Shown here: in pieces, positions 47,463 through 58,438 of the stretch
Numbering within the stretch: position 1 is the first letter of the stretch
Layout of the letters: every line of letters starts with the position of its first letter
Assembly: GCA_028277725.1 (NCBI GenBank)
Contig: JANQFX010000039.1
Span: 1-64,000, forward strand
Length of the DNA stretch: 64,000 nucleotides
Direction of reading: 5' to 3'
Source of the DNA: Thiohalocapsa sp.
Lineage (GTDB): Bacteria; Pseudomonadota; Gammaproteobacteria; Chromatiales; Chromatiaceae
Program-made: the position numbers and the translations under genes
Notes under the pieces: generated by a model
What the model was told of the DNA's origin: nothing
Seen by the model: only the letters and a program-made list of their open reading frames with translations
Databases searched by the model: none

Positions 47463-48020
47463 CTACTGATCGCGCCACTTGATGGAGCAGCCGATGCTCG
47501 GGATCTGGTCGGCCGGCCCGCCACCGGTCTCGGCCACCTGTTGCATGCCGAGGAACAGGTCGCGGCGCACGTCCGCGGGCGCGGCCTCCTTGCGGCTCTC
47601 GTCGAGGCGGCCCCGATACTGGAGCTCGAGCGCGGCGTTGTAGCCGAAGAAGTCCGGCGTGCAGACGGCCCCGAAGGTCTTCGCCACCTGTTGCGTCTCA
47701 TCGAGGAGGTAGGGGAAGGGGAACGCCAACTCGGTGGCGATCTTGCGCATGTTCTCGAAGGAGTCCTCCGGATAATCCGCAGGGTCGTTCGACATGATGG
47801 CGACGGAGCCGATGCCGAGGCCAGCCAACTCGCGCGCGTCACGGATGATGCGATCGCGCACCGCCTTGACGTAAGGACAGTGGTTGCAGATGAACATCAC
47901 CAGCAGGCCCCTGGGTCCCGCACAGGCATCACGGGTCCAGGTCTTGCCATCGACGCCGGGCAGGGAGAAATCCGGTGCGGGCTGGCCGAAGTCGCAGACT
48001 GGGGTTTCGAGGGACACCAT
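47463..48020 (-). CDS. Thioredoxin-family (AhpC/TSA-type) protein
   Basis: A 185-residue cytoplasmic protein with a thioredoxin fold. FGQPAPDFSLPGVDGKTW near the start and the active-site segment VMFICNHCPYVKAVRD give a C-N-H-C motif typical of a thioredoxin-like group found in many bacteria. Other conserved parts are SVAIMSNDPADYPEDSFENM and the closing PSIGCSIKWR. Such proteins are presumed thiol oxidoreductases; substrates are unknown. Upstream of tkt on the same strand but separated by 500 bp. The ATG at 48020 is used; another lies 12 nt before it. Confidence 0.85.
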   Translation of the reverse strand: MVSLETPVCDFGQPAPDFSLPGVDGKTWTRDACAGPRGLLVMFICNHCPYVKAVRDRIIRDARELAGLGIGSVAIMSNDPADYPEDSFENMRKIATELAFPFPYLLDETQQVAKTFGAVCTPDFFGYNAALELQYRGRLDESRKEAAPADVRRDLFLGMQQVAETGGGPADQIPSIGCSIKWRDQ

Positions 48021-48259
48021 CGCGGCCTCCAAGTCAAAATGTCGCTGGGAAACGGTCGGATATGGTAACCCAACGCAGCAACGGCGCAGTGGACGCCTCA
48101 GCGGACGTCCCAGGACACATCGCCCTGCGCCGGCGCCTATTCAACGTCATGTGGGTTCGCTAACATGCGCGATGCTCCCGCTGCACTCCCACGCGGCAAC
48201 GCCTAGGCTCCACCCACAACCGTCCAACCAAAGCGCGCCCAGGGCGCCCCGATACTGCC

Positions 48260-49429
48260 ATGTCGAACGAATTGCTCTTCACGTCCGAATCCGTCTCCGA
48301 AGGCCATCCGGACAAGGTTGCGGACCAGATCTCCGATGCCATCCTCGACGATATCCTGGCCAACGACCCCAATCCCGGCGCCGCCCGCGTCGCCTGCGAG
48401 ACCATGATCAAGACCGGCGCGGTCGTCGTCGCCGGCGAGATCACCACCGACCACTGGGTGGACTTCGATACCCTGGTGCGTGAGGTCGTCAACGACATCG
48501 GCTACGACAATTCCCACGTGGGCTTCGACGGCAGCACCTGCGCAGTCATGTCGCTCATCGGCAAGCAGTCCGGCGACATCGCCCAGGGCGTCGATCGCAA
48601 GAGCCCGGAGGAGCAAGGCGCCGGCGACCAGGGCCTGATGTTCGGCTACGCCACCAATGAGACCGACGTCCTGATGCCGGCGCCGATCACCTACGCGCAC
48701 CGCCTGGTGGAGCGCCAGTCCGAGATGCGCAAGAGCAACGTCTTGCCCTGGCTGCGCCCGGATGCCAAGAGCCAGGTCAGCATGCGTTATCGCGACGGTG
48801 AAATCGTCGGCGTCGACGCCCTGGTGCTCTCCACACAGCACGACCCGGACGTGGATCAGAAGCACATCCATGAGGCGGTGATGGAGAACATCATCATACC
48901 CGTGATTCCGACGGAGTGGATCCACGGCGACACCAAGATCCACATCAACCCCACCGGCAGCTTCGTCATCGGCGGGCCGGTGGGCGACTGCGGCCTCACC
49001 GGGCGCAAGATCATCGTCGACACGTACGGCGGCATGGCCCGCCACGGCGGCGGCGCCTTCTCCGGCAAGGACCCGTCCAAGGTCGACCGCTCCGCCGCCT
49101 ACGCAGGGCGCTACGTGGCCAAGAACATCGTCGCCGCCGGCCTCGCCGACCGCTGCGAGATCCAGGTCTCCTACGCCATCGGCGTCGCCGAGCCGACCTC
49201 CATCTCCATCGAGACCTTCGGCACCGCCAAGATCGACGAGAACCGCATCGCCATGCTGGTGCGCGAGTTCTTCGACCTGCGCCCCTACGGCCTGATCCAG
49301 ATGCTCGACCTGGTCAAGCCCATCTACCGCAAGACCGCCGCCTACGGCCACTTCGGCCGCGAGTTGCCGGAGTTCACCTGGGAGCGCACCGACAAGGCCG
49401 ACGCACTGCGCGACGCGGCCGGGCTCTAA
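48260..49429 (+). CDS. metK: S-adenosylmethionine synthetase
   Basis: A 389-residue enzyme making S-adenosylmethionine from methionine and [18 protein letters not shown] (ATP-binding His-Pro-Asp), [15 protein letters not shown] and the P-loop-like [17 protein letters not shown] are intact. The start [15 protein letters not shown] is typical. No riboswitch-like leader was recognised in the 110 bp inspected upstream. A 159-bp palindromic repeat begins on the last base of its TAA stop codon. Confidence 0.97.
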   Translation: MSNELLFTSESVSEGHPDKVADQISDAILDDILANDPNPGAARVACETMIKTGAVVVAGEITTDHWVDFDTLVREVVNDIGYDNSHVGFDGSTCAVMSLIGKQSGDIAQGVDRKSPEEQGAGDQGLMFGYATNETDVLMPAPITYAHRLVERQSEMRKSNVLPWLRPDAKSQVSMRYRDGEIVGVDALVLSTQHDPDVDQKHIHEAVMENIIIPVIPTEWIHGDTKIHINPTGSFVIGGPVGDCGLTGRKIIVDTYGGMARHGGGAFSGKDPSKVDRSAAYAGRYVAKNIVAAGLADRCEIQVSYAIGVAEPTSISIETFGTAKIDENRIAMLVREFFDLRPYGLIQMLDLVKPIYRKTAAYGHFGRELPEFTWERTDKADALRDAAGL

Positions 49430-49587
49430 GGCGATTTCTGTCAAAGAACATGCCGCCTGGCTTGCCTTCTCGCCCGCCTTCGGCGTCGCGGCAGCGGGCA
49501 CAGAGTTCGACTATGCGCCCGCTGCGACTCCTTGAAGGCGAACGAAAATCCGGCGCCATTCGGTATGTTGTTTTCCGGCAATCTCCT
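49429..49587. repeat. 159-bp palindromic repeat, copy B
   Basis: Same element and same length as 5219-5377. The left end AGGCGATTTCTGTCA is identical over 15 nt, the right-arm GGCGAACGA-AATCCGGCGCC is nearly identical, while the central stem is GCAGCGGGC/GCCCGCTGC instead of GCCGACCCCC/GGGGGTCGGC. Both versions pair, so the structure is kept by compensating changes. It starts inside the metK stop codon. The following 49588-49837 has a short frame beginning MDPGEAAKAHSELVEIEVRD that I do not recognise. Confidence 0.85.
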
Positions 49588-49837
49588 AACGCCTCGCCGT
49601 TGCGGCTTCGTGGCTCCCGCTCGGGTTTGTGGACCCGGGCGAGGCCGCAAAGGCGCATTCGGAACTCGTCGAGATCGAAGTGCGCGACTGCATCGTTTGG
49701 GTGGAGGAGGAACTGCGCCATACGCGCTCACGCACTTCACCAATCGGCCAACCACTCACCTTGGGCCGAGGGCATCGTGACGGAGTCGGGATGTCCTGCG
49801 ACGACGGCGCCGCTCGATCGGCCGACTGGAGGCTAGG

Positions 49838-52270
49838 ATGTCCGCCTGCGTTCCCCTGCTCGACTGCACCCGACCCGGTTTTGTCGGTCTGCCCCTGTCT
49901 CTCCTCGCGTGGCTTCTACTCGCGTGTTCCCTCCTCGCGTGCGGAGCCGCCCAGGCGGAGCCGGGCTTCGAACCGAGCCCAGCACCGGCGGGCGACGGCG
50001 ACATCAGCTACACGCGCGACGTTCAACCGATCTTCGACCGTCGCTGTATCGCCTGCCATGGCTGCCTGGGCTCGCCCTGCAATCTGAAGCTCGACAGCTA
50101 CGCCGGAGCCGCCCGCGGCGCCTTCGGCATGAACCCCTACACCGACCATGTCTCCGCTTACCCGCGCACCGATATGGACGCCGCCGACTCCTTGGCGCAA
50201 TGGCGAGAGCTCGGTTTCTGGCCGGTACTCTCACCGGAGACACCCGATGACGCCGCGCAGACCGAGCCACGGGACAGACGCGACGGCTCGCTGCTCCTGC
50301 GCTTCCTGGAGGCCGGCAACGCCCATAATCAGCCGGGCTTTCCGCGCGCGGCCCTCGCCTCGGCCTATGCCAAGCGCTTCGAGTACGCCTGTCCCTCCAC
50401 CCCCGATGCCGCCGAGGCGTTGCTGGCCAAGAACCCGGCCATGGGCATGCCCTTCGGGCTGCCGGCCATCGATGCGGACGACTACGCCACCCTACTGCGC
50501 TGGATCAGCGCCGGCGCCCAGGGCCCCAGCGCCGAGGAGCTGCTGGCCGCCGCCGAATCGGTGAGGCCCGACGAGGTCGCGCACTGGGAGGACTTCTTCA
50601 ATGATCCGGACCCACGCCATCGGCTGGTGGCGCGGTTCATCTTCGAGCACGTCTATCTGGCCACCATCGTACTGGCGGAAAGCCCCGACGAGCGCTTCCG
50701 GCTGGTGCGATCGAGCACGCCGCCCGGGGAACCGGTGGACGTCATCGGCACCGACCTGCCCTACGATGACCCGTACGCCCACGCCGACGTGGAGCGCTTC
50801 TGGTACAGACTGCAGAAGCTCACCCAGGCACCGATGCAGAAGAACCTCTTCCTATGGCGACTCGCGCAAACCGACCGCGCCGAGCTGGAGCAGCTGTTCT
50901 TCGGCGCCGAGGGACCGGGGGCCAACTGGCCCGAGGCGGCCCCGCTGGACCCGCCCTGGGGCCTCGGCAACCCCTTCAGCGTCTTCCGCACCATTCCCGC
51001 CGAGGCGCGTTATCGATTCCTTCTACGCTACGCCGAGACCATCACCTCAGGCGTCATCTACGGCCCCGTGTGCAACGGCCAGACCGCAACCTATGCCGTG
51101 AAGGACCACTTCTGGGTCTTCTTCGTCGATCCTGCCGCAGACCCCTCGGTGCAGGACCCGAAGCTGGGCCTGGACAGCTGGGACAAGATGATGGACCGCT
51201 CGGTATTCGGCAACGCCACCTACGTGGAGGCCTACAACGAGGCGCTGGCCGGACTCCGCCCGCAAGGTTGGGACATCGATGCGATCTGGGACGGCGACGG
51301 TGACAACCCCAACGCCTGGCTCACGGTCATGCGTCACGACACCAACGTCTCGGTGATGACGGGCGGCCGGGGCGGCACACCGCGCACCCTCTGGCTGATG
51401 ACCTACAGCGGGCTCGAGCGCATGTACTACGACACGGTCGCCGACTTCGAATACTGGGCCGGCGACCCGTCCAAGCTCGAGACGCTGTTGTTCTTCAACT
51501 ACCTGCGCCAGGAGTTCGAGGACAACTTCCTGATGCTCCTGCCAGCGGGCGCACGCGAGGCCGTCCGCAACACCTGGACCCAAGGGATCGGTCGACTCGG
51601 ACTCGAGCTCATTCCCTTCGATGCCGACCAGGATGCGGCAAGCAACGCCGGCGCCGAGGCAGACCCCCAACAGGCCTTGCGACAGGTCATCGACGCGGTA
51701 GAAGCGCGCTTCGCCCCTGCCATCGCCGGGCCGCCGGACCGCCTGAATCCCGACACCAAACCGGACACCGACCCGACCGCCCGGATCGCCAGCGTCGAGG
51801 ACTGGGAACGGGCGCTGTCGACACTCACGGTGGTCCAGGGCCAGCCCTTCACGCGCTTCATGCCGAGCGTCATCCTGCTCCGGCTCGATGGCGACCAAAG
51901 CGCACGGGTCTACTCCCTGGTCGTCAACCGCGTCTACGAATCCCAGTACACCCTGGTCTTCCAGGATGGCCAGGCACTGCCGGAGCTCTATTCGCTGAGC
52001 GCCTATCCCACCATCGTCAATGGATTCCCGAACCTGTTCGTCCATTTGGACCTGGAGCGCGCTGGCGCCTTCCTTGCCGATCTGCGCAAGGTCGACAGCG
52101 ACGAGGCTTGGGAGGGCTTCAAGGCCCGCTACGCCATCCTGCGCAACAGCGCCGAGCTCTGGCCGTTCTACGACTGGATCACGGACTGGAATCTCGGCCA
52201 CCGGCGGAGCGCGGCCGGCTATCTGGACCTGAGCTACTACGACCTACCGCGACGGGCGGCGGACCAATAG
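49838..52270 (+). CDS. cti: Fatty acid cis/trans isomerase
   Basis: An 810-residue periplasmic protein of the Cti family, which isomerises cis to trans double bonds of membrane phospholipid fatty acids under solvent or heat stress. A signal peptide ends near ACGAAQA (about residue 40), followed by the c-type haem site in FDRRCIACHGCLGSPCNLKL, where Cys-x-x-Cys-His is intact. GVIYGPVCNGQTATYAVKDH and LWLMTYSGLERMYYD are characteristic Cti stretches. Single gene, convergent to ileS. Length is slightly above the usual 770. Confidence 0.93.
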   Translation: MSACVPLLDCTRPGFVGLPLSLLAWLLLACSLLACGAAQAEPGFEPSPAPAGDGDISYTRDVQPIFDRRCIACHGCLGSPCNLKLDSYAGAARGAFGMNPYTDHVSAYPRTDMDAADSLAQWRELGFWPVLSPETPDDAAQTEPRDRRDGSLLLRFLEAGNAHNQPGFPRAALASAYAKRFEYACPSTPDAAEALLAKNPAMGMPFGLPAIDADDYATLLRWISAGAQGPSAEELLAAAESVRPDEVAHWEDFFNDPDPRHRLVARFIFEHVYLATIVLAESPDERFRLVRSSTPPGEPVDVIGTDLPYDDPYAHADVERFWYRLQKLTQAPMQKNLFLWRLAQTDRAELEQLFFGAEGPGANWPEAAPLDPPWGLGNPFSVFRTIPAEARYRFLLRYAETITSGVIYGPVCNGQTATYAVKDHFWVFFVDPAADPSVQDPKLGLDSWDKMMDRSVFGNATYVEAYNEALAGLRPQGWDIDAIWDGDGDNPNAWLTVMRHDTNVSVMTGGRGGTPRTLWLMTYSGLERMYYDTVADFEYWAGDPSKLETLLFFNYLRQEFEDNFLMLLPAGAREAVRNTWTQGIGRLGLELIPFDADQDAASNAGAEADPQQALRQVIDAVEARFAPAIAGPPDRLNPDTKPDTDPTARIASVEDWERALSTLTVVQGQPFTRFMPSVILLRLDGDQSARVYSLVVNRVYESQYTLVFQDGQALPELYSLSAYPTIVNGFPNLFVHLDLERAGAFLADLRKVDSDEAWEGFKARYAILRNSAELWPFYDWITDWNLGHRRSAAGYLDLSYYDLPRRAADQ

Positions 52271-52472
52271 CGGCGCCCGCAACCGACCGAGTCGGCACCC
52301 GATCCGCCCGCCAGCGCCGGCATCTTCCATTCGAGGCCCGATCGACCGACCAGCAGCGCCTCCGGCCGAGGGACCTGCGACCGAAGGGCCTGCGGCCGTA
52401 GGCGCCGCGGGCCGTCCGGCGACGACTGACTGCCACGCCCGAGGCTTCGAAACACCCTTGAGCGGCGGCGGC

Positions 52473-55346
52473 CTAGGCGAATCTCCGCTCCTCTCCAGCA
52501 CCCACCACGTTTTCCACGCAACGCCCGCATAACTCCGGGTGATCGGCGTTCGCACCGACGTCGGCGCGGTGGTGCCAGCAACGGGTGCACTTGGGGTGCG
52601 GACTGGCGCTGATCTGCACGGCGAGGCCGGCGAGGTCGGTGTCGGCGGCGGTCTCCGGGCGCTGCTCCAGCGGATGGACGCGGGCGCCGGAGGTAATCAG
52701 CGCGAAACGGAGCTCGTCGCCGAGCTTCTGCAGTGTCGCCGCCAGCTCCGGCGTGCAGTAGAGGTCCACCTCCGCATCCAGCGCGGCACCGATGAGGCCG
52801 TCCTTGCGCGCGGCCTCCAGGTGCTTGGCGGTCGCCGTACGCACGGCCAGCACCTGGTCCCAGGCAGCGCTGTCGAGCGCGGGGACGTGGTCGGTGTGCC
52901 CCTCCAGCGCGAACAGGCCTTGGTACCAGGTGGCGGTGAAGACGTGCGGGTCGCGCTCGCCCGGGATGTGCTGCCAGATCTCGTCCGCGGTGAAGCTCAG
53001 AATGGGCGCGAGCCAGCGACTCATGGCCTCGACGATGTGATACATGGCCGTCTGGCAGGAGCGCCGCGCCAGGCTGTCCGCCCGGGTGGTGTATTGGCGA
53101 TCCTTGATCACGTCGAGGTAGAAGCCGCCGAGGTCCACGACGCAGAAGTTGTGGAGACGGTGGTAGATCAGGTGGAACTGGTAGTCGCGATAGGCCGCGA
53201 CGAATTCCTCCTGCAGCCGCCGGGCACGGTCCACGGCCCAGCGGTCGAGCTCGATCATGTCCGCCGCGGCCACCCGATGCTCGGCCGGGTCGAAGCCGTT
53301 GAGGTTGGCGAGCAGGAAGCGTGCCGTGTTGCGGATGCGTCGGTAGGCATCGGCGGTGCGTTTGAGGATCTCGTCCGAGACGGCGATCTCGGCGCGGTAG
53401 TCGGTGGCCGCGACCCAGAGCCGAATGATGTCGGCGCCGAGCGTCTTCATGACGTCCTGGGGCTTGACGACATTGCCGAGGGACTTGGACATCTTGCGTC
53501 CCTGCTGGTCCACCGTGAAGCCGTGTGTCAGCACCTGGGCGTAGGGCGCGCGGCCGTGCATAGCCACGGAGGTGAGCAGGCTCGACTGGAACCAGCCGCG
53601 GTGCTGATCGGAGCCCTCCAGGTACAGCTCGGCGGGGGCCGACAGCCCGGGCCAACCGTGCTCGGCATCGTTGCGCTCCAGCACGCAGCTGTGGGTCACG
53701 CCGGAGTCGAACCAGACGTCCAGCGTGTCCCGCACCTTCTCGTAGCGGGCGCCCTCCTCCTCGCCGAGCAAGTCCGCCGGCTGCAGCTCGAACCAGGCGT
53801 CGACGCCCCTCTGCTCGATGCGCTCGGCGACGGCCTCGATCAGCTCCGCGGTGCGTGGGTGCAGTTCGCCGGTGTCCCTGTGGACCAATAGGGTGATGGG
53901 CACGCCCCAGGTGCGCTGGCGCGAAATGCACCAGTCCGGGCGGTTGCGGACCATGCCGTCGATGCGCGACTCGCCCCAGTCCGGCATCCAGTGCACCTCG
54001 CCGATCTCGCCGAGGGCGGCCTCGCGCAGCCCGGCCTGATCCATGCTGATGAACCACTGCGGCGTGGCACGGAAGACGATGGGGGTCTTGTGCCGCCAGC
54101 AGTGCGGGTAGCTATGCCGGAAGCGGCGGGCGAGCAGCAGGGCACCGCGTGCCTTGAGCGTTTCGACGACCTGCCCGTTGGCGTCCCAGACCGACTCGCC
54201 GGCGAACAACGGCGTGTCCGGCAGGAAGCGGCCGTCGCCGCCCACCGGGTTGTCGACGGCGAGACCATAGCGGCTGCCGACCACGTAGTCCTCCAGGCCG
54301 TGCCCGGGGGCCGTATGGACGGCGCCGGTACCCGCGTCCAGGGTGACGTGCTCGCCGAGGATGACGGGCACCTCGCGGTCGTAGAACGGGTGCTGGAGCT
54401 TCAGGCCCTCGAAGGCGTCGCCGCGGCCGTAGGCGATGACGCGGTGGTGCTCGATGCCCCAGCGATCCATGGTGTCCTTGAGCAGGCCTTCCGCCACCAG
54501 CAGCCGCTCCGGGCCACGCTCCGTCGAGCCCTGCCCGTCGGTCTGCACCAGGGCGTACTCGAGCTCCGGGTTCAACGCCACGGCCTGGTTGGCCGGCAGG
54601 GTCCAGGGCGTCGTGGTCCAGATGACGACGGACATGGGGCCTTCGCCGTGCCCTTCAGGCACCGAATGGCAGCGGGCGAGCAGCGCCTCCTCGTCCAGCA
54701 CCTCGAAGCGCACGTCGATGGCCATGGACTCCTTGTCGGCGTACTCGACCTCCGCCTCCGCCAGGGCCGAACCGCAGTCGATGCACCAGTGCACCGGCTT
54801 GCTGCCCTTGTGGATGTGCCCGCGCGCATGGATGCGCCCGAGGGCGCGCACGATGTCCGCCTCGAAGCGGTAGTCCATGGTCAGATAGGGCTTGTCCCAA
54901 TCACCGAGTACGCCGAGGCGCTGGAAATCGTTCCGCTGGCCGTCCACCTGGCGTGCGGCGTACTCCCGGCAGGCGCGGCGGAACTGGGTCTCGCTGATCT
55001 TGCGACCGGGCTTGCCCTTCTTCTTCTCGACCTGGAGCTCGATGGGCAGCCCGTGGCAATCCCAGCCCGGCACATAGGGCGCGTCCAGCCCATCCAGGGT
55101 GCGGGACTTGACGATGATGTCCTTGAGCACCTTGTTCACCGCGTGACCGATGTGGATGTCGCCGTTGGCATAGGGCGGGCCGTCGTGCAGGACGAAGCGC
55201 TCGGCGCCCTCACGGGCGGCGCGCACCTGGGCGTAGACGTCGTCCGCCTGCCAACGCTTGAGCATCTCCGGCTCGCGCTGGGCGAGGTTGGCCTTCATCG
55301 GAAACCCGGTCTTCGGGAGGTTCAGGGTGTGCTTGTAATCGGTCAC
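52473..55346 (-). CDS. ileS: Isoleucyl-tRNA synthetase
   Basis: A 957-residue class I aminoacyl-tRNA synthetase charging tRNA-Ile. The HIGH motif is in [18 protein letters not shown] and the KMSKS loop in [14 protein letters not shown]. The editing domain shows [14 protein letters not shown]. The C-terminal zinc finger is [12 protein letters not shown] and CGRCV. The GTG at 55346 ([17 protein letters not shown]) matches the family N-terminus; no strong ribosome-binding site is seen. In many Gammaproteobacteria lspA follows ileS; here it does not. Confidence 0.97.
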   Translation of the reverse strand: MTDYKHTLNLPKTGFPMKANLAQREPEMLKRWQADDVYAQVRAAREGAERFVLHDGPPYANGDIHIGHAVNKVLKDIIVKSRTLDGLDAPYVPGWDCHGLPIELQVEKKKGKPGRKISETQFRRACREYAARQVDGQRNDFQRLGVLGDWDKPYLTMDYRFEADIVRALGRIHARGHIHKGSKPVHWCIDCGSALAEAEVEYADKESMAIDVRFEVLDEEALLARCHSVPEGHGEGPMSVVIWTTTPWTLPANQAVALNPELEYALVQTDGQGSTERGPERLLVAEGLLKDTMDRWGIEHHRVIAYGRGDAFEGLKLQHPFYDREVPVILGEHVTLDAGTGAVHTAPGHGLEDYVVGSRYGLAVDNPVGGDGRFLPDTPLFAGESVWDANGQVVETLKARGALLLARRFRHSYPHCWRHKTPIVFRATPQWFISMDQAGLREAALGEIGEVHWMPDWGESRIDGMVRNRPDWCISRQRTWGVPITLLVHRDTGELHPRTAELIEAVAERIEQRGVDAWFELQPADLLGEEEGARYEKVRDTLDVWFDSGVTHSCVLERNDAEHGWPGLSAPAELYLEGSDQHRGWFQSSLLTSVAMHGRAPYAQVLTHGFTVDQQGRKMSKSLGNVVKPQDVMKTLGADIIRLWVAATDYRAEIAVSDEILKRTADAYRRIRNTARFLLANLNGFDPAEHRVAAADMIELDRWAVDRARRLQEEFVAAYRDYQFHLIYHRLHNFCVVDLGGFYLDVIKDRQYTTRADSLARRSCQTAMYHIVEAMSRWLAPILSFTADEIWQHIPGERDPHVFTATWYQGLFALEGHTDHVPALDSAAWDQVLAVRTATAKHLEAARKDGLIGAALDAEVDLYCTPELAATLQKLGDELRFALITSGARVHPLEQRPETAADTDLAGLAVQISASPHPKCTRCWHHRADVGANADHPELCGRCVENVVGAGEERRFA

Positions 55347-55725
55347 TGCTTGATTGGTCCGGAAAGATGGCGAGGCCGCGCGCAAGCGCCGGCGGCGGCT
55401 GTTGGAATGAGGGTATCAAAGTCCATGCAATCTCGGGGTCGATGATGGCGAGTGGGTCGCATCCTGGGCCAGCGCGGCTCCAAGCCCCTTCGAAACGCCG
55501 ATCCGGCCACCGCAACCGAGGTGCTCCGCGGACCACGGCGTCGGCCATTATGCAGTTACGCAATAGTAACAAAAGAACCCATTGGCTGGTTTCCAGCCTC
55601 TCCGGCCAATACCCTAGCGTCATGCTGCGCTGCACCAAAATGCGCCCGATGGGTGTGCATTCGCTTGCGGCGCGTCTCCCATCCCATGCAGCCCGGTTCG
55701 GGCTCGGAAGTCGAGGAGCCCAACC
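55347..55725. other. Divergent intergenic region of ileS and mqo
   Basis: About 380 bp between two divergently transcribed genes. An AT-richer patch around 55549-55577 and a small hairpin GGCTGG-TTT-CCAGCC near 55584-55598 are visible; AGGAG about 8 nt before the mqo ATG is its ribosome-binding site. No gene recognised. Confidence 0.4.
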
Positions 55726-57126
55726 ATGACGGCATCCACCCACTACGATTGCATCGTTGTCGGCGGCGGCGTGAGCGGCACCGCCCTGCTCTACGAGCTG
55801 GCACGTTTCACCGACCTCAAGCGGCTGCTGCTGCTGGAGCGCCGCGACCGCCCCGCGCAGGTCAACTCCCACGCGCACAACAACAGTCAAACCATCCACT
55901 GCGGCGACATCGAGACCAACTACACGCTGACGAAGGCGGCGGCGGTGAAGCGCACCGCGTCGATGATCGTCAACTACGCCACCAAGCTGCCGGCGCGCGA
56001 GCGCGACGGCATCATCCACCGCATGCCGAAGATGGTCCTGGGCGTCGGCGAGCGGGAGTGCAACTACCTGCGCAACCGCTACGAGACCTTCCGCGAGCTC
56101 TACCCGCGCATGCAGCTGCTGGAGCGCAGCGACATCGCCGACATCGAGCCGAATGTCGCGCTCACCGACGGCGCCTGGCGTAAGGAAGAAATCGTCGCGA
56201 CCGGCACCCCGGACGACTACTGCGCGGTGGACTTCCAGGCCCTGTCCGAGTCCTTCTCCGCCCAATGCGTGCAGATGGACCGCACCGGCGACAAGACCGT
56301 CAGCCAGCTCTATGGCACCGAGGTCACGGACATCAAGAAGGACGGCTCGGACTATGTGCTCCAGACCAGCCGCGGCCCGATGCTGGCGCGCTCCGTGGTG
56401 GTCTGCGCCGGCGGCCATTCCCTGCTGATGGCGCAGAAAATGGGCTTCGGGCTGGAGTACTCCTGCCTGCCGGTTGCCGGCTCCTTCTACTTCGCGCCCG
56501 AGGCACTGAACGGCAAGGTGTACACGGTTCAGAACCCGAAACTCCCCTTCGCCGCCGTGCACGGCGACCACGACATCGTCACCGAGGGCAAGACGCGTTT
56601 CGGGCCCACGGCCCTGATGCTGCCGATGCTGGAGCGCTACAACAAGTCCACCATTCGCGACTTCTTCCAGGTGCTGAACCTCGATCGCGACGTTATCGCG
56701 ACGCTCTGGGACCTGATGAAGGTCTCGGACATCCGCAACTATGTGCTGCGCAACTTCCTCTACGAGGCGCCCTGGCTGAACCGGCGACTGTTCGTGCGCG
56801 AGATCCAGAAGATCGTCCCTGACTTGAGTGCCCGCGACATCGAGTACGCCCACGGTTACGGCGGCGTCCGACCGCAGCTCATCGACCGCAAGGCACGTGA
56901 GCTGAAGATGGGCGAGGTCAAGATCATCGACGGCCACGGCGTCGTCTTCAACATGACCCCGTCCCCCGGCGGCACCAGCTGTCTCGGCAACGCCGAACAG
57001 GACGTGCGCCTGGTCGCCGAGCACCTCGGTGCACGGGTCGATTGGGATGCGTTCGAGCGCGAGCTGCTCTGCGGCCACGAGGACACCCGCGGCGTGTCGG
57101 CGCCGGTGCTGGCCGCCGTGAGCTGA
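55726..57126 (+). CDS. mqo: Malate:quinone oxidoreductase-like FAD protein
   Basis: A 466-residue FAD enzyme. The dinucleotide fold is CIVVGGGVSGTALLYELARF at the start, with SHAHNNSQTIHCGDIETNY, a stretch characteristic of Mqo, near residue 48. GGHSLLMAQKMGFGLEY and the C-terminal NMTPSPGGTSCLGNAEQD are also family features. Mqo oxidises malate to oxaloacetate and passes electrons to quinone at the inner membrane. It is shorter than E. coli-type Mqo (about 550) and closer in length to epsilonproteobacterial forms. A related 2-hydroxy acid oxidase is the alternative. Confidence 0.82.
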   Translation: MTASTHYDCIVVGGGVSGTALLYELARFTDLKRLLLLERRDRPAQVNSHAHNNSQTIHCGDIETNYTLTKAAAVKRTASMIVNYATKLPARERDGIIHRMPKMVLGVGERECNYLRNRYETFRELYPRMQLLERSDIADIEPNVALTDGAWRKEEIVATGTPDDYCAVDFQALSESFSAQCVQMDRTGDKTVSQLYGTEVTDIKKDGSDYVLQTSRGPMLARSVVVCAGGHSLLMAQKMGFGLEYSCLPVAGSFYFAPEALNGKVYTVQNPKLPFAAVHGDHDIVTEGKTRFGPTALMLPMLERYNKSTIRDFFQVLNLDRDVIATLWDLMKVSDIRNYVLRNFLYEAPWLNRRLFVREIQKIVPDLSARDIEYAHGYGGVRPQLIDRKARELKMGEVKIIDGHGVVFNMTPSPGGTSCLGNAEQDVRLVAEHLGARVDWDAFERELLCGHEDTRGVSAPVLAAVS

Positions 57127-57260
57127 GCACCGTCGGACGGGCCCCGGCCACCGGACGCCTGCCCACGAGGCCCCGCGCGAACACGATTCGATGCGACTCG
57201 CACAAGTACGAGACATAGGCTCGATGCCTGAACCGGTGCCGGGAGCGCCCGACAGCCGCT

Positions 57261-57359
57261 TGGTGGTCGACCGTCGCGGGCTGGCGCGCCACCGACACGC
57301 CAGGGCAGACGGAACCACCGCTCGTCGGTTAGACAGGGTTGGCGGCTGGTGGTCGACCG
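57261..57359. repeat. Two copies of TGGTGGTCGACCG upstream of higBA
   Basis: The 13-nt sequence TGGTGGTCGACCG occurs at 57261-57273 and 57347-57359, each containing the palindrome GGTCGACC. The copies are 86 bp apart in the non-coding DNA before higB, the second one 73 bp before its start. They could be operators of the HigA antitoxin, which is an inference. The rest of 57127-57432 holds nothing else recognised. Confidence 0.4.
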
Positions 57360-57432
57360 GAACGACCGAGCACCACCCTACTCTATCTGCCTCTGCTTGC
57401 CAGGCGTAACACAACGGACCAGACTCCGAGGT

Positions 57433-57711
57433 GTGATCCAGAGTTTCAGACACAAAGGCCTCGAACGCTTCTTCCGAGCGGGTAAGCAGTCTGGCATCCA
57501 AGCCCGGCATACCAAGCGGCTACGCTTGATTCTCGGCCGGCTGAATGCCTCCGCCAAGCCGTCGGATATGGACCTGCCTGGCTTGCACCTACATCAGCTC
57601 TCCGGCGACCGGCAAGGAACCTGGTCGGTCAAGGTAAGCGGCAACTGGCGTATCACGTTCAGGTTTTCCGGAATGCACGCCGAGGTCGTCGATTACGAAG
57701 ATTATCACTGA
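57433..57711 (+). CDS. higB: HigB-type toxin of a type II toxin-antitoxin system
   Basis: A 92-residue RelE/HigB-fold protein, an mRNA interferase acting at the ribosome. FRHKGLERFFRAGKQSGIQA at the start, LILGRLNASAKPSDMDLPG and the end WSVKVSGNWRITFRF with VVDYEDYH are typical of HigB. The GTG at 57433 is chosen because it gives the standard family N-terminus with GAGGT just upstream; an earlier ATG would add unrelated residues. The antitoxin gene follows after 9 nt, the toxin-first order of higBA. Confidence 0.9.
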   Translation: MIQSFRHKGLERFFRAGKQSGIQARHTKRLRLILGRLNASAKPSDMDLPGLHLHQLSGDRQGTWSVKVSGNWRITFRFSGMHAEVVDYEDYH

Positions 57712-57720
57712 GCGAAGATC

Positions 57721-58008
57721 ATGCAGATGCACAACCCGCCTCATCCCGGTGAAATCATCAGAGAGTTCTGTCTCGAACCGCTCGGCCTATCCGTTACCGA
57801 CACGGCCGAGGCGCTCGGTGTCAGTCGCAAGACGCTCTGCGGCATTCTCGACGGCAAGGCCGGCATCAGCCCGGAGATGGCCGTGCGCCTGTCGATCGCG
57901 TTCGACACCTCGGCGGAAAGCTGGCTAAACCAGCAAATGCAATACGACCTGTGGCAGGCGGAGCAACACCGGGATGAGCTTCAAGTCAAGCGTTTGTCGG
58001 CCGCATGA
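57721..58008 (+). CDS. higA: HigA-type antitoxin
   Basis: A 95-residue XRE-type helix-turn-helix antitoxin starting [20 protein letters not shown]. The HTH is [20 protein letters not shown], followed by [20 protein letters not shown], the standard HigA (VapI) pattern. It neutralises HigB and represses the operon. It follows higB by 9 nt. Confidence 0.94.
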   Translation: MQMHNPPHPGEIIREFCLEPLGLSVTDTAEALGVSRKTLCGILDGKAGISPEMAVRLSIAFDTSAESWLNQQMQYDLWQAEQHRDELQVKRLSAA

Positions 58009-58438
58009 CCACTTTGGGAACCTTCAGCCAGAAAGGGCCGCTCACCGCTACGAGAGCTGGCCAACCTGCTCCATCAGCACATGGTAGCTCGCCATCGGCA
58101 CCGCGTCGGCCTTGGCAACATCTAACTCACCGACCTGTTCGGCCAGCGCCGGCGACAACTCGCACCTGATCGCCCACATCAGTCAGTACGCCGCGGGTCC
58201 CGAGTCCAAGAGCGGAACCTACGGCGACACCAGCCGCCAGCCCGCATCACGGCAGCATTGCAGCCACCGAAGGACCTCGGCGTTGCGCGCGTCGACATCG
58301 GAAAGCACTGCGCAGCCACCCGCACACACCGACCGGGCTCCGCGGGAGCGGCATTCCCGCCGCAACGAGCTTGTGTAGGCGCTTTCGGAAGCTGGTCATG
58401 ATCAGGAGGCCGCTCCCAAGAGGTGCGCTTGAGGCAGC
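58009..58438. other. Intergenic, possibly decayed sequence
   Basis: About 430 bp between higA and the GH57 gene. On the minus strand a 43-codon frame starting MWAIRCELSPALAEQVGELD and ending at a TAG near 58056 reads like the end of a protein but is not recognised. Otherwise nothing is seen. Confidence 0.3.

Noticed and set aside
48120..48259. Possible SAM riboswitch before metK
   Set aside because: The leader is short and shows no recognisable SAM-riboswitch core; Gammaproteobacteria rarely use one at metK.
55622..55634. ATGCTGCGCTGCA upstream of mqo, identical to 13 nt of the phasin operator palindrome
   Set aside because: Only one half of the palindrome is complete (CTGC-GCT-GCAC rather than GCAG) and no promoter fits around it; chance is plausible in GC-rich DNA.
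58056..58184. A 43-codon minus-strand frame between higA and GH57
   Set aside because: No ribosome-binding site and no recognised family; treated as noise or a remnant.
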